Assembly: GCA_024239055.1 (NCBI GenBank)
Contig: JANBVJ010000004.1
Coordinates: 1 to 53,604 of the forward strand
DNA length: 53,604 nucleotides
From: Patescibacteria group bacterium
GTDB taxonomy: Bacteria; Patescibacteria; Paceibacteria; Paceibacterales; UBA10102
Direction: 5' to 3'
In this document: positions 1-6,282 of the stretch, piece by piece
How the letters are laid out: each line of letters opens with the position of its first letter
Numbering within the stretch: the first letter of the stretch is position 1
Position numbers and translations under genes: made by a program
The notes under the pieces: generated by a model
Told to the model about the DNA's origin: nothing
What the model saw: only the letters and a program-made list of their open reading frames with translations
Database searches by the model: none

Positions 1-183
1 TACAAAACAGCCCGCCCACAATCTTTGTCTGACTTCTGATTTTAATGCTTCGCTCTGTTCGTATGGAAGCCCTAATAATTCTACTAAAGTAAGTAATTTG
101 CCTTCTAAATTGGAAGCGTCTTTTTCACTTACTAAAAAATGTGTGTGATATTCAACACCTTCTTCAACATGTATATTTTTCAT
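1..183 (-). CDS. Hypothetical protein, 3' part outside window
   Basis: Partial gene: 61 residues from an ATG at 183 run off the window edge without a stop. It begins MKNIHVEEGVEYHTHFLVSE and contains an acidic helix-rich segment. There is no recognisable domain. The start is preceded by an A/T run and no Shine-Dalgarno sequence, like the other genes here. Confidence 0.6.
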   Translation of the reverse strand, partial: MKNIHVEEGVEYHTHFLVSEKDASNLEGKLLTLVELLGLPYEQSEALKSEVRQRLWAGCFV

Positions 184-237
184 AATTTAACTTAGCTTAA
201 CATGACTCCAATTATTAAAATATTTACATATCACTTG

Positions 238-309
238 CTGGAGAACTAGGGTTCGAACCTAGATTGCATGGCTCAAAACCATGCGTCCTACCGGTTAGAC
301 GATTCTCCA
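238..309 (-). tRNA. tRNA-Gln(UUG)
   Basis: Full cloverleaf. The acceptor TGGAGAA pairs with TTCTCCA, the anticodon stem CATGG/CCATG closes the loop TTTTGAG (anticodon TTG, reads CAA), and the T-loop is TTCGAAC. The U1-A72 pair fits tRNA-Gln, and the discriminator is G. CCA is not encoded. It is the last tRNA of the array. Confidence 0.95.
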
Positions 310-316
310 TTACTTG

Positions 317-389
317 GGCCACCAGTGGTAGTCGAAACCACAACCTCCCGCTTACAAGGCGGGTGCTCTGCCGCTTGAGCTACAATGGC
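317..389 (-). tRNA. tRNA-Thr(UGU)
   Basis: The acceptor GCCATTG pairs with TGGTGGC through three G-U pairs. The anticodon stem CCCGC/GCGGG closes the loop CTTGTAA (TGT, reads ACA). The T-loop TTCGACT is slightly unusual. The base after the acceptor reads C, so the 3' boundary is uncertain by one base. Confidence 0.9.
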
Positions 390-399
390 ATAATCAATG

Positions 400-471
400 A
401 CTCCTGTGAGGGAATCGAACCCTCGCGTAGTTGTTTTGCAGACAACCGTGTTTCCTCTTCACCAACAGGAG
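400..471 (-). tRNA. tRNA-Cys(GCA)
   Basis: The acceptor CTCCTGT pairs with ACAGGAG. The anticodon stem GTTGT/ACAAC closes CTGCAAA (anticodon GCA, reads TGC). The discriminator is U, the identity base of tRNA-Cys. T-loop TTCGATT. Confidence 0.95.
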
Positions 472-521
472 TTATTGACAACAGCAATCTATCATAATAT
501 TTTTTAAATTACTAATAATGG

Positions 522-593
522 TCAGCATGATAGGAGTCGAACCTACAATCGCTCGGCCCCAAACCGAGTGCCTTACCGTTAGGCCACATACTG
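522..593 (-). tRNA. tRNA-Pro(UGG), copy 1
   Basis: The acceptor CAGTATG pairs with CATGCTG and starts with C1-G72 as in tRNA-Pro. The anticodon loop is TTTGGGG (TGG, reads CCA). T-loop TTCGACT, discriminator A. A second Pro(UGG) tRNA with a different acceptor lies at 798-868. Confidence 0.94.
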
Positions 594-600
594 GTAAAAT

Positions 601-713
601 GAGATGGAAGGACGGCTAACTCCTTCATGGGCTGGAAGAGTCTAGAATTTCCATTACCTCTGTAACTAATCTCATGATTAGCCCCGCAGGCGAACCTTTC
701 TGACTTTCATCTC
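601..713 (-). ncRNA. Unassigned structured RNA in tRNA spacer (A)
   Basis: On the minus strand a 113-nt segment is closed by GAGATG (713-708) pairing with CATCTC (606-601). Inside are the hairpins CTAATC-ATGA-GATTAG and GAAGGA-gttagccg-TCCTTC, and GGGCT can pair with AGCCC. There is no open reading frame, and I do not recognise a known RNA family. The junction-like fold between complete tRNA genes argues for a processed RNA. Confidence 0.5.
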
Positions 714-719
714 ATCTTG

Positions 720-790
720 TGGAGAATAGCAGAATCGAACTGCTGACTCTGGAGTGCAAAACCAGTGAGTTGCCACTACACCAATTCCCC
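720..790 (-). tRNA. tRNA-Ala(UGC)
   Basis: The acceptor GGGGAAT pairs with ATTCTCC and contains the G3-U70 wobble that specifies alanine. Anticodon loop TTTGCAC (TGC, reads GCA), with one U-U mismatch at the top of the anticodon stem. T-loop TTCGATT, discriminator A. Confidence 0.93.
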
Positions 791-797
791 GTTGTTG

Positions 798-868
798 TCA
801 GGATACGAGGAGTCGAACCTCGGCCTCTCGGATCCAAACCGAGTACGCTACCGTAACGCTTTACCCTG
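798..868 (-). tRNA. tRNA-Pro(UGG), copy 2
   Basis: The acceptor CAGGGTA pairs with TATCCTG. The anticodon stem CTCGG/CCGAG closes TTTGGAT (TGG, reads CCA). T-loop TTCGACT, discriminator A. It has the same anticodon as the tRNA at 522-593 but differs in acceptor and loop, so it is not a recent exact duplicate. Confidence 0.92.
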
Positions 869-890
869 AATTAATGATTTGCTGAGGGCA

Positions 891-1021
891 GGGGGAGACA
901 CTATAACCTTGATACTTACGGCGGAACCATATAAGAGAACCCACTTTATCCCACCTCACGTAAGGGCACGTTAAATGTTTGCAACCAGAACGCTCCCGTT
1001 ATAACGTCAGTTCTCACCCCC
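891..1021 (-). ncRNA. Unassigned structured RNA in tRNA spacer (B)
   Basis: Non-coding spacer between tRNA-Pro and tRNA-Lys. On the minus strand a G-rich 5' end (GGGGGTGAGA) can pair with the 3' end TCTCCCCC around a two-base bulge. The interior holds GAAC/GTTC and ACGT-loop-ACGT pairings. The fold is less convincing than its neighbours, and no known family was recognised. Confidence 0.35.
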
Positions 1022-1037
1022 ACCACAACAAACCATG

Positions 1038-1111
1038 TGAACCCAGATGGAATCGAACCATCAACCTTCTCCTTAAGAGGGAGCTGCTCTGCCTGGTTGA
1101 GCTACGGGTCC
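1038..1111 (-). tRNA. tRNA-Lys(CUU)
   Basis: The acceptor GGACCCG pairs with TGGGTTC. The loop CTCTTAA carries anticodon CTT (reads AAG). There is a G27-A43 mismatch, which the Lys(UUU) tRNA at 5507-5579 also shows. T-loop TTCGATT, discriminator A. Confidence 0.94.
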
Positions 1112-1114
1112 AAA

Positions 1115-1303
1115 CTAATATTCTATTTCTTTTGACAATGTACTGAAATCAACATACGGTGTTACTATAGTAACTGTTTCTTTAGTGTCGTCTATAATCA
1201 TTTTCATTTTATTGCGCAACATTTCTACTTTCTTTTTTCCTGCTTCTTCAGATAATATTATTTCTTCTCTGCTATCTAATGTTTTAAATATATATGTTCT
1301 CAT
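1115..1303 (-). CDS. Hypothetical protein, 62 aa
   Basis: Small soluble protein beginning MRTYIFKTLDSREEIILSEE: a short beta-like N-terminus, a lysine-rich amphipathic helix, then ITIVTPYVDF-like strands. No family recognised. It ends 3 bases before tRNA-Lys and follows the HAD gene by 14 bases, so it is probably the distal gene of that small operon. Confidence 0.6.
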   Translation of the reverse strand: MRTYIFKTLDSREEIILSEEAGKKKVEMLRNKMKMIIDDTKETVTIVTPYVDFSTLSKEIEY

Positions 1304-1317
1304 ATTTTAATTATACC

Positions 1318-1734
1318 TCACATTAATAAAAAATGTTTAACTGAATCACAAATTCTATCTGTTAGACCACCTTCGAGATAAGACGTTTTGAAAAGAGGTT
1401 GATCTGGTAGCATGTCTGTATCATCGTCTAGTATAACATATTTCTCTACTTCATTTCTATCCAACCACTCTTTTATTTCTAAACCTCTTATTTTTCCGGG
1501 CATACGTATTGTTCTATCTAGAAACTTCATATTCAATCCATTCTTTTTCATAGTTTCTCTCCAGTTGCTGGCATGTCTCCACGTTGATGATAAAACTACT
1601 TCAGCAGAAGTGTCTTCTACTAGCCTATTGAATCTATCTACTAATACGGGATTCATACCTATAAAACCCTGCCATCTCTCTTTTGTATCTATAGCGTTTA
1701 GAACACCGTCGATATCTAAGAATATTACTTTCAT
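1318..1734 (-). CDS. HAD-superfamily phosphatase-like protein
   Basis: 138 aa. The N-terminal motif FLDIDGVLN is HAD motif I (DxDGV) with the nucleophile Asp near residue 7. VVLSSTWR supplies the motif II Ser/Thr region and VILDDDTDM a motif IV-type acidic pair. The layout (DIDGVLN...SSTWR...DDD) resembles the short HAD domains attached to RNA-repair proteins and found alone in phages. Substrate unknown; 5'- or 3'-phosphate removal from nucleotides or RNA is a plausible guess given the Pnkp and RNA ligase in the window. The start overlaps the upstream gene's stop (ATGA). Confidence 0.85.
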   Translation of the reverse strand: MKVIFLDIDGVLNAIDTKERWQGFIGMNPVLVDRFNRLVEDTSAEVVLSSTWRHASNWRETMKKNGLNMKFLDRTIRMPGKIRGLEIKEWLDRNEVEKYVILDDDTDMLPDQPLFKTSYLEGGLTDRICDSVKHFLLM

Positions 1735-2069
1735 ATTTTTGGGCCAATAAAGGCGTCAGCTTTTTTTAAATATTGTTGAGGTCTTCTTCTTAGTTTTATC
1801 CATTCAATTCTAAGAATTTTCCAACCGTTTTCTTTTAAAAATTTATCTTTGCGTTTATCCCTTGCTTTATAATCTTTTTTTAGGTGTGCTTTGCTATCAA
1901 TCTCTATAACTTTCTTTTTGTGTATCCAAGCAAAATCTGCAAAATACACACCGATGGGATGTTCTCTAACGAATCTTTTATCTCTAAACTTCCAGAGTAT
2001 TCCTTTTCTGAAAAATGCTTCTGCATAAGACGGTTTAATTTTTTTTCTGCTATATTTTCTATATTTCAT
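1731..2069 (-). CDS. DUF559/Vsr-like PD-(D/E)XK nuclease
   Basis: 112 aa. The core FADFAWIHKKKVIEIDSKAH followed by a basic helix and WKILRIEW matches the DUF559/very-short-patch-repair nuclease fold: an Asp on the first strand, ExD on the next, then a C-terminal LRIEW strand. In phages such proteins are often free-standing (homing-type) endonucleases. It overlaps the HAD gene by 4 bases. Catalytic activity is inferred from the motif only. Confidence 0.8.
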   Translation of the reverse strand: MKYRKYSRKKIKPSYAEAFFRKGILWKFRDKRFVREHPIGVYFADFAWIHKKKVIEIDSKAHLKKDYKARDKRKDKFLKENGWKILRIEWIKLRRRPQQYLKKADAFIGPKI

Positions 2070-2085
2070 TCTGCACTGGGCGGAA

Positions 2086-2325
2086 TTAGTGTCTGATTCC
2101 CATCTCTTCTAGAATAATATTTCTTGTATTCGAAAACATATTACCTTTGGTTAGATCTATGAACTCTTCAACGTTTCCAACTGGAAAAGATATATTGTCT
2201 ACAGTATCAATGATTTCTAATTTGATACACTCCATTCTCTTGTCAGTTTCTTTAGAACCAGTAATTCTAATAGAATATCTAGTATTTACTAATTTATGTT
2301 CAACAATTCTTGTTTCTTTTATCAT
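2086..2325 (-). CDS. Hypothetical protein, 79 aa
   Basis: Begins MIKETRIVEHKLVNTRYSIR. It alternates charged strands with one amphipathic C-terminal segment and has no motif I recognise. It lies between the small membrane protein and the nuclease with short gaps, consistent with one operon. Confidence 0.6.
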   Translation of the reverse strand: MIKETRIVEHKLVNTRYSIRITGSKETDKRMECIKLEIIDTVDNISFPVGNVEEFIDLTKGNMFSNTRNIILEEMGIRH

Positions 2326-2345
2326 ATTGTTTTTTATTTTTATAA

Positions 2346-2576
2346 TTATCGACTTTTATTGTTAATTTTATCGTATTGCTCTAGTTGATGTTTCATGAGT
2401 GACATATTGAATAACATGAGACCACGTGCTATACTATACAAGATCACACCAGCTAAAAAGATAATACCAAGACCACCAAACAAGACGATGTAATAAGATG
2501 CTGGTGATCCTAATAACAACATAGCTATCACTGCAAAAACGATATATCCTGACATTATTTTAATTTGTTCTTTCAT
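2346..2576 (-). CDS. Small membrane protein, two transmembrane helices
   Basis: 76 aa with two hydrophobic segments: YIVFAVIAMLLLGSPASYY (about residues 11-29) and IVLFGGLGIIFLAGVILYSI (about 30-49). A charged C-terminus (KHQLEQYDKINNKSR) follows. Probably an inner-membrane protein of unknown role. Confidence 0.65.
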   Translation of the reverse strand: MKEQIKIMSGYIVFAVIAMLLLGSPASYYIVLFGGLGIIFLAGVILYSIARGLMLFNMSLMKHQLEQYDKINNKSR

Positions 2577-2582
2577 ATTTTT

Positions 2583-3272
2583 TTAATAAAGTTCTATATA
2601 CTCTTTTTTATTTTTATAAACTTGTTTTTCAAGTTTTTTTAATGCTTCTTTTTTATTTTCTTGATATATTTGATCAGAAATTCTAATAAGGCGATATTTG
2701 TTTTCTTCGCACCATTTTTTTAGTAGTCTATCTTTGTTCTTTTTGTCTTTCAACTGTCCATGTATATCTTTGAAATGCCAGATGCCGTCGTATTCTACAC
2801 ATATTTTAATTTTGTCTGAGTATAAGTCTCTAGAAATTATAATATCTTTGTATCTTATAGTGCCACCGTATGTCCATTCATCATTAGTATATTTTTCAAT
2901 AAAGTGTTTTCTTACTTCGATTTCTCCTTTAGAAGTATATCTGGAATATTTGCTTGATAGAACTTTTTTAGCATAGTCTTCAGTTAGCCAAAGTTTTTTA
3001 GATATTCTGCTTATCTTTCTTTTTGTTTTTGCTGTGTGTTGTTTGTTATGATTTGATTTTGCGCATTTTAAAGAACAACATTTTCTTTCGTTTTTTGTTA
3101 TGATTATAACATTCTTTTTATCAACTTTTCTTTCTAACATGAATGATATATCACATCGGATACATTTTTTATTAACACTTATTCTTTTATATCTATTGGC
3201 TTTGGATATTTTTTTCTTGTATTCTGGGTTTGAATACATTTTTCTTCCAAAGTTTCCTTTTGATGTTCCCAT
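2583..3272 (-). CDS. Free-standing homing endonuclease-like protein (EDxHD/Vsr-like)
   Basis: 229 aa. An upstream in-frame ATG at 3368 would lie inside the tmRNA, so I start at the ATG at 3272 (MGTSKGNFGRK). The N-terminal half is basic, with NUMOD3-like repeats (NPEYKKKISKANRYKR and a second copy near residue 75) and a CxxC...CxxxC zinc-binding pair. The C-terminal half carries the nuclease core ICVEYDGIWHFKD and later KYRLIRISD. This combination is typical of phage homing endonucleases. Its 3' neighbour is a membrane protein and its 5' neighbour is the tmRNA gene, a likely homing target. Confidence 0.8.
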   Translation of the reverse strand: MGTSKGNFGRKMYSNPEYKKKISKANRYKRISVNKKCIRCDISFMLERKVDKKNVIIITKNERKCCSLKCAKSNHNKQHTAKTKRKISRISKKLWLTEDYAKKVLSSKYSRYTSKGEIEVRKHFIEKYTNDEWTYGGTIRYKDIIISRDLYSDKIKICVEYDGIWHFKDIHGQLKDKKNKDRLLKKWCEENKYRLIRISDQIYQENKKEALKKLEKQVYKNKKEYIELY

Positions 3273-3315
3273 GTTGTAGATTATATCATAATCTGGAGAC
3301 TCTGTAAACCGAAGG

Positions 3316-3700
3316 TGGAGATGGCGAGAATTGAACTCGCGTCCGATATGAGCTAGTTTGTAACACATTTACGAGACATAGCTTACTTTAATACAAATAA
3401 GAACAGAAGTAAGCGAAACTGTTTCGAATTCGTTTGTTCTGAACTCTGTTCTCACTCTAGAACAATTAAGTGAGTTGCACCCGAACCTTATATTATAATG
3501 TAATTAAACTGCCGAGTCTTCTAATTACACCACCGTTTAAGCGTAGACTAGTTCACGTGTTTCCACGTCACCTGCTGTTGCGTAAAACGGACTTGGGATA
3601 GATGCGTTTGCATGTATCGAGTTTCACATTTTAATGAATTTGTGAACGTTTCAGTCTCGAGTTATCACATTTCGACATACCGTCGAAGCCTGACATCCCC
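3316..3700 (-). ncRNA. ssrA: Transfer-messenger RNA (tmRNA)
   Basis: On the minus strand the 5' end GGGGATG (3700-3694) pairs with CATCTCC near the 3' end. GGCTTCGACGG follows the 5' end and a T-arm GCGAG-TTCAATT-CTCGC precedes the 3' end, both diagnostic of tmRNA. A tag frame from a GCA resume codon at 3611 runs to TAA at 3539-3537, giving 24 residues that begin ANASIPSP and end ELVYA. CCA is not fully encoded. It would rescue stalled ribosomes and tag products for proteolysis. The resume codon is assigned by position, not proven. Confidence 0.93.
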
Positions 3701-3709
3701 GTAGTAATT

Positions 3710-3839
3710 CTTTGATACCAGAAAGCAAGGTTTGACTTGCAGAGTATTCTTAACCGCTATACCACGAGCCGACCTAATGTAGCTGCAGTCATTTCGGTCT
3801 GTTGTTACGGCTCACTGTCCGCCTTTTCTGTTATCAAAG
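3710..3839 (-). ncRNA. Unassigned structured RNA with a D-arm-like module (D)
   Basis: A 15-bp closing helix with one mismatch joins CTTTGATAACAGAAA (3839-3825) to TTTCTGGTATCAAAG (3724-3710). Inside, GAGCCG pairs with CGGCTC and GACC with GGTC. A D-arm-like hairpin GTAT-AGCGGTTAAGA-ATAC and a GCAAG/CTTGC hairpin follow. There is no T-arm or complete cloverleaf, so it is not a standard tRNA. It sits 9 bases from the tmRNA 5' end. Confidence 0.6.
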
Positions 3840-3848
3840 AATCACTTG

Positions 3849-3933
3849 CGGAAGGAGCAGGGCTCGAACCTGCACTGCCTTTCGACAACCGGTTTTCAAG
3901 ACCGGGGAGGTACCAATTACTCTTTACCCTTCC
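3849..3933 (-). tRNA. tRNA-Ser(UGA)
   Basis: The acceptor GGAAGGG pairs with TCCTTCC. The anticodon stem CCGGT/ACCGG closes CTTGAAA (TGA, reads TCA), followed by a long variable arm as expected for Ser. Discriminator G. T-loop TTCGAGC. Confidence 0.95.
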
Positions 3934-3938
3934 AAATG

Positions 3939-4298
3939 TTATTCATGCGAATACTTAATTAAGTGTATATGATAATGATCAAGTATTGTTCTGTTCTTGG
4001 TGAAGTTTATTATTATTGAATCAAAGTACTTTTCTTTTTCTAGAGTGTCCATTATTTCTTCTAGTTCTTTTATTTCTTCGGGATATAAATGATGTTTGTC
4101 TGGTACATGTCTCAGAGGACATAGTATAGTGTGATAAGCTGCAATTCTATCGTACGGGAAATCGTTTTTCATTGTTTTCCAGAGATAGTATTTTTTTTCT
4201 GATTTGGTTATACAAAAGAAGCATTCTTTATGTTCGTGACTTTCATGCTCGAAATATTTCTCCATTGTTTCGTCTGTTCTTAAGTATGTCTTTCTCAT
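3939..4298 (-). CDS. HIT-family nucleotide hydrolase/transferase-like protein
   Basis: 119 aa. Near the C-terminus is HYHIHLIKY, the histidine-triad signature (HxHxH plus hydrophobics). CFFC near residue 27 could bind zinc as in some HIT proteins. AYHTILCPLRHVPDKHHLYP resembles the HIT strand preceding the helix (normally ending in H.P). HIT proteins hydrolyse nucleotide-phosphoramidates or dinucleotide polyphosphates; the substrate here is unknown. The gene stands alone between tRNA-Ser and tRNA-Gln. Confidence 0.82.
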   Translation of the reverse strand: MRKTYLRTDETMEKYFEHESHEHKECFFCITKSEKKYYLWKTMKNDFPYDRIAAYHTILCPLRHVPDKHHLYPEEIKELEEIMDTLEKEKYFDSIIINFTKNRTILDHYHIHLIKYSHE

Positions 4299-4319
4299 AT
4301 GTCTAATTATAATAAATGG

Positions 4320-4391
4320 CTGGGTCGCTAGGGTTCGAACCTAGATTGCCCGGTTCAGAGCCGAGCTTCCTACCGATTAGAAGACAACCCA
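4320..4391 (-). tRNA. tRNA-Gln(CUG)
   Basis: The acceptor TGGGTTG pairs with CGACCCA (U1-A72 as in tRNA-Gln). The anticodon stem CTCGG/CCGGG closes CTCTGAA (CTG, reads CAG). Discriminator G, T-loop TTCGAAC. Its T-arm is nearly identical to that of tRNA-Gln(UUG) at 238-309. Confidence 0.95.
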
Positions 4392-4410
4392 ATGAACAAA
4401 ATGTTTTTAT

Positions 4411-4483
4411 GTCGCAATCATATGGGACTTAGTCCCGGCAGGGATTGTTATTACCCTTCGCCCCAGGAGCTGATTAGGCTACG
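4411..4483 (-). ncRNA. Unassigned structured RNA in tRNA spacer (E)
   Basis: On the minus strand GTAGC..AATCA at the 5' end pairs with TGATTGCGAC at the 3' end. The enclosed segment contains a GGGAC-TAA-GTCCC hairpin and an AGGG/CCCT hairpin. It is about tRNA-sized but has no T-loop or D-loop. A palindrome CTGATATATCAG lies just upstream. Family unknown. Confidence 0.5.
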
Positions 4484-4505
4484 ATGGTAACTGATATATC
4501 AGCTG

Positions 4506-4587
4506 CGGAAGATATAGGATTCGAACCTATACAGGTTTTACCCCGCTCGGATAGCAACCGAGTGCAATACCATTATGCGAATCTTCC
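4506..4587 (-). tRNA. tRNA-Ser(GCU)
   Basis: The acceptor GGAAGAT pairs with ATCTTCC. The anticodon stem CTCGG/CCGAG closes TTGCTAT (GCT, reads AGC). A long variable arm is present and the discriminator is G, as expected for Ser. T-loop TTCGAAT. It begins 5 bases from the RNase P RNA 3' end. Confidence 0.95.
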
Positions 4588-4591
4588 GTGT

Positions 4592-4942
4592 ATTGAGCGT
4601 GTAAGCGGGATTCTGTTCTAATGACAATTTGTCTTGATTTACTGTTACCAGCAAATTCCTTGCGATTCTCCTCTTTCGAGGCACGATCTTGCACACAAGT
4701 AAGTATTTAGCCGTTTCACTCCTCAGCTGAAGGGGACTAGGATTTACAGCCCGTTTGCAACGTACAACTCAGGGCAACCTATCTTGGGAGTACGTTTAAC
4801 CCTCACCCCCTTCAACCGAGGAATCGTCACTGTTCGCAACTCTGTGCTTGCGCACGACGGGCGTTACCCGCTACTCTTGATTATCGTTAGATAATCCGTG
4901 TGTCCCGACTTTCCTCTCCGTAGAGCTGTCAATCTGCTCAAT
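4592..4942 (-). ncRNA. rnpB: RNase P RNA (catalytic RNA subunit)
   Basis: Minus-strand RNA of about 351 nt. Conserved region I GAGGAAAGTC lies at 4916-4907 and conserved region V CAGAATCCCGCTTAC at 4615-4601. They form helix P4 (AAG-U-CGGGA with TCCCGCTT), keeping the universally bulged U. The ends pair as P1 (ATTGAGC 4942-4936 with GCTCAAT 4598-4592). The CGGGA/TCCCG pairs differ from the E. coli P4 but stay complementary. It would process the 5' ends of the phage tRNA transcripts, probably with the host RnpA protein. No rnpA was seen in this window. Confidence 0.93.
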
Positions 4943-4943
4943 G

Positions 4944-5014
4944 TGTCTTCTACTGGAATCGAACCAGTGTATCTCGGGCTTCAACCGAGCGCTCTACCAT
5001 TGGGCTAAGAAGAC
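4944..5014 (-). tRNA. tRNA-Phe(GAA)
   Basis: The acceptor GTCTTCT pairs with AGAAGAC. The anticodon stem CTCGG/CCGAG closes TTGAAGC (GAA, reads TTC). Discriminator A. Its 5' end overlaps the last codons of the cytidylyltransferase gene by about 10 bases, and its 3' end lies 1 base from the RNase P RNA. Confidence 0.94.
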
Positions 5015-5424
5015 TTGTTTTTCTCTTGAAGATATACTTCTCTTCTGATCATTGTTGTCGAAATATCGTGCTTTCTACTATTATACATTATTTGTATATC
5101 TAATTCATGTCCCGTGAAAGGTTTATCTTTCCAATCTTCTCCAATTATGCGAATATCTGGATTTGTTAATTTCATTAGCTCAATCAACTCTTTTTCTGTT
5201 TGATAACATATTACTTCATCGACATATCTGATAGATGATAGTAAAATATTTCTGGAAGACAATGATAAAATGGGTTTGTTTTTCTCTCTTTCTTTTGATG
5301 CGTCAACTTGTAGACCAACGATTAGATAATCACAGACCAATTTGCATTCCTTTAACATTTGAACATGTCCAGAGTGTAATAAATCAAATGTTCCACTTGT
5401 GAAACCTATTTTTCCTTTTGTCAT
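5005..5424 (-). CDS. Cytidylyltransferase-like nucleotidyltransferase
   Basis: 139 aa. The start GFTSGTFDLLHSGHVQML contains the HxGH signature (HSGH) of the cytidylyltransferase family, and DISTTMIRR near the C-terminus is the matching ISTTxIR motif. Length and layout match TagD/glycerol-3-phosphate cytidylyltransferase or sugar-phosphate nucleotidyltransferase domains. The substrate cannot be read from sequence. The start is 1 base from tRNA-Arg and the end overlaps tRNA-Phe, so tRNA processing must cut the coding RNA. Confidence 0.85.
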   Translation of the reverse strand: MTKGKIGFTSGTFDLLHSGHVQMLKECKLVCDYLIVGLQVDASKEREKNKPILSLSSRNILLSSIRYVDEVICYQTEKELIELMKLTNPDIRIIGEDWKDKPFTGHELDIQIMYNSRKHDISTTMIRREVYLQEKNKSS

Positions 5425-5425
5425 G

Positions 5426-5499
5426 TACCCCTGGCAGGATTCGAACCTGCAACCTATTGTTTCGAAGACAATTGCTCTATCCGATTGAGCTACAAAGGT
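5426..5499 (-). tRNA. tRNA-Arg(UCG)
   Basis: The acceptor ACCTTTG pairs with CAGGGGT (two G-U pairs). The anticodon stem ATTGT/ACAAT closes CTTCGAA (TCG, reads CGA). T-loop TTCGAAT, discriminator A. Confidence 0.94.
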
Positions 5500-5506
5500 A
5501 TAATGG

Positions 5507-5579
5507 TGCGCCCAGGAGGACTTGAACCTCCAACCTTCGGGTTAAAAGCCCGCTGCTCTGCCAATTGAGCTATGGGCGC
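5507..5579 (-). tRNA. tRNA-Lys(UUU)
   Basis: The acceptor GCGCCCA pairs with TGGGCGC. The loop CTTTTAA carries TTT (reads AAA). A G27-A43 mismatch is shared with tRNA-Lys(CUU). T-loop TTCAAGT, discriminator A. Confidence 0.95.
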
Positions 5580-5631
5580 ATATTTTATCGCTCAATGGGC
5601 TGTGTTTAGATCGTCTCATAATAATTATATA

Positions 5632-5901
5632 TTAATCTAATAATGTTTTGAGTTTTTTCAACTCTTCTTCTTTTATTTTTATTCTTTTCTTTAATGTTTT
5701 TTTACTACAATTGTCACATTCTTTTAAAGTGTCATCTCCGAAATAATCTTTTGCTGCAGGACCACCCAAACCATATTTTCTTTTTTGTTTAGGGTAACAA
5801 TATTCACAGAACATATCTTCGCAGTTTGAACATTGAAAGTGTGGTAAAGCATCACATATCGTTTCTTGACAAGAATTGCACGGAAAATAGTTTACTGACA
5901 T
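5632..5901 (-). CDS. Small multi-zinc-finger-like protein
   Basis: 89 aa from the ATG at 5901 (MSVNYFPCNSC); longer in-frame extensions would run into tRNA-Leu. Four CxxC pairs (CNSC, CSNC, CEYC, CDNC) suggest zinc binding, and the C-terminus is a lysine/glutamate-rich coiled helix. It stands alone among tRNA genes. Nucleic-acid or protein binding is plausible, but the function is unknown. Confidence 0.7.
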   Translation of the reverse strand: MSVNYFPCNSCQETICDALPHFQCSNCEDMFCEYCYPKQKRKYGLGGPAAKDYFGDDTLKECDNCSKKTLKKRIKIKEEELKKLKTLLD

Positions 5902-5928
5902 ATATTTAAAAACATTAATTAATAATGG

Positions 5929-6008
5929 TCCGCCTGAGAGGATTCGAACCTCTATGCCTTGCGGCCCGGTTTCTAAGACCGGTGTGTATACCGTTCCACC
6001 ACAAGCGG
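5929..6008 (-). tRNA. tRNA-Leu(UAG)
   Basis: The acceptor CCGCTTG pairs with CAGGCGG. The anticodon stem CCGGT/ACCGG closes CTTAGAA (TAG, reads CTA). The long variable arm GCCGCAAGGC identifies a class II Leu tRNA. Discriminator A. Confidence 0.95.
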
Positions 6009-6018
6009 ATATGAAGAG

Positions 6019-6105
6019 GCAAGGATTTGCCGAGGTTGGCTCTAACCATGGGAGTCGGAATTTGAAACCAACATTCACCCCGAATTACTCGTATAGTCAC
6101 CTTAC
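6019..6105 (-). ncRNA. Twin structured RNA motif, copy 1
   Basis: On the minus strand GTAAGG (6105-6100) pairs with CCTTGC (6024-6019). This is followed by the conserved internal loop TGACTATA/GCAAAT and the inner helix CGAG/CTCG. The variable interior includes GTTGG/CCAAC. Copy 2 at 6499-6589 keeps the internal loop and inner helix but changes both sides of the outer helix. A TGCATGA/TCATGCA hairpin lies directly upstream. Family unknown. Confidence 0.7.
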
Positions 6106-6198
6106 GTGCATGATCTCTTGAATTACTCTCATGCAATAACAATGCGCGGTATGTTTAATCAAAGCGTCTTCCACGGACTTCTGCCGCCTCTCTTCAAG

Positions 6199-6281
6199 TC
6201 GACGAGGTGGGACTCGAACCCACAAACTCTTGCGAGTCACGGATTTTAAGTCCGTTGCGTAAACCATTCCGCCACTCGTCG
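6199..6281 (-). tRNA. tRNA-Leu(UAA)
   Basis: The acceptor CGACGAG pairs with CTCGTCG. The anticodon stem ACGGA/TCCGT closes CTTAAAA (TAA, reads TTA). The long variable arm GACTCGCAAGAGTTT is typical of Leu. Discriminator A. Only one base separates it from the next tRNA. Confidence 0.95.
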
Positions 6282-6282
6282 G

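Noticed and set aside
264..497. Plus-strand frame across tRNA genes
   Set aside because: It reads through tRNA-Gln, -Thr and -Cys on the opposite strand and has no start context.
891..1021. SRP RNA or 6S RNA
   Set aside because: No GGAAG-type SRP loop and no long 6S central bubble; size alone is not evidence.
3273..3368. N-terminal extension of the homing endonuclease
   Set aside because: It lies within the tmRNA 3' domain; the ATG at 3272 is outside it.
3710..3839. A tRNA hidden in element D
   Set aside because: There is a D-arm-like hairpin but no T-loop signature and no acceptor pair in the right place.
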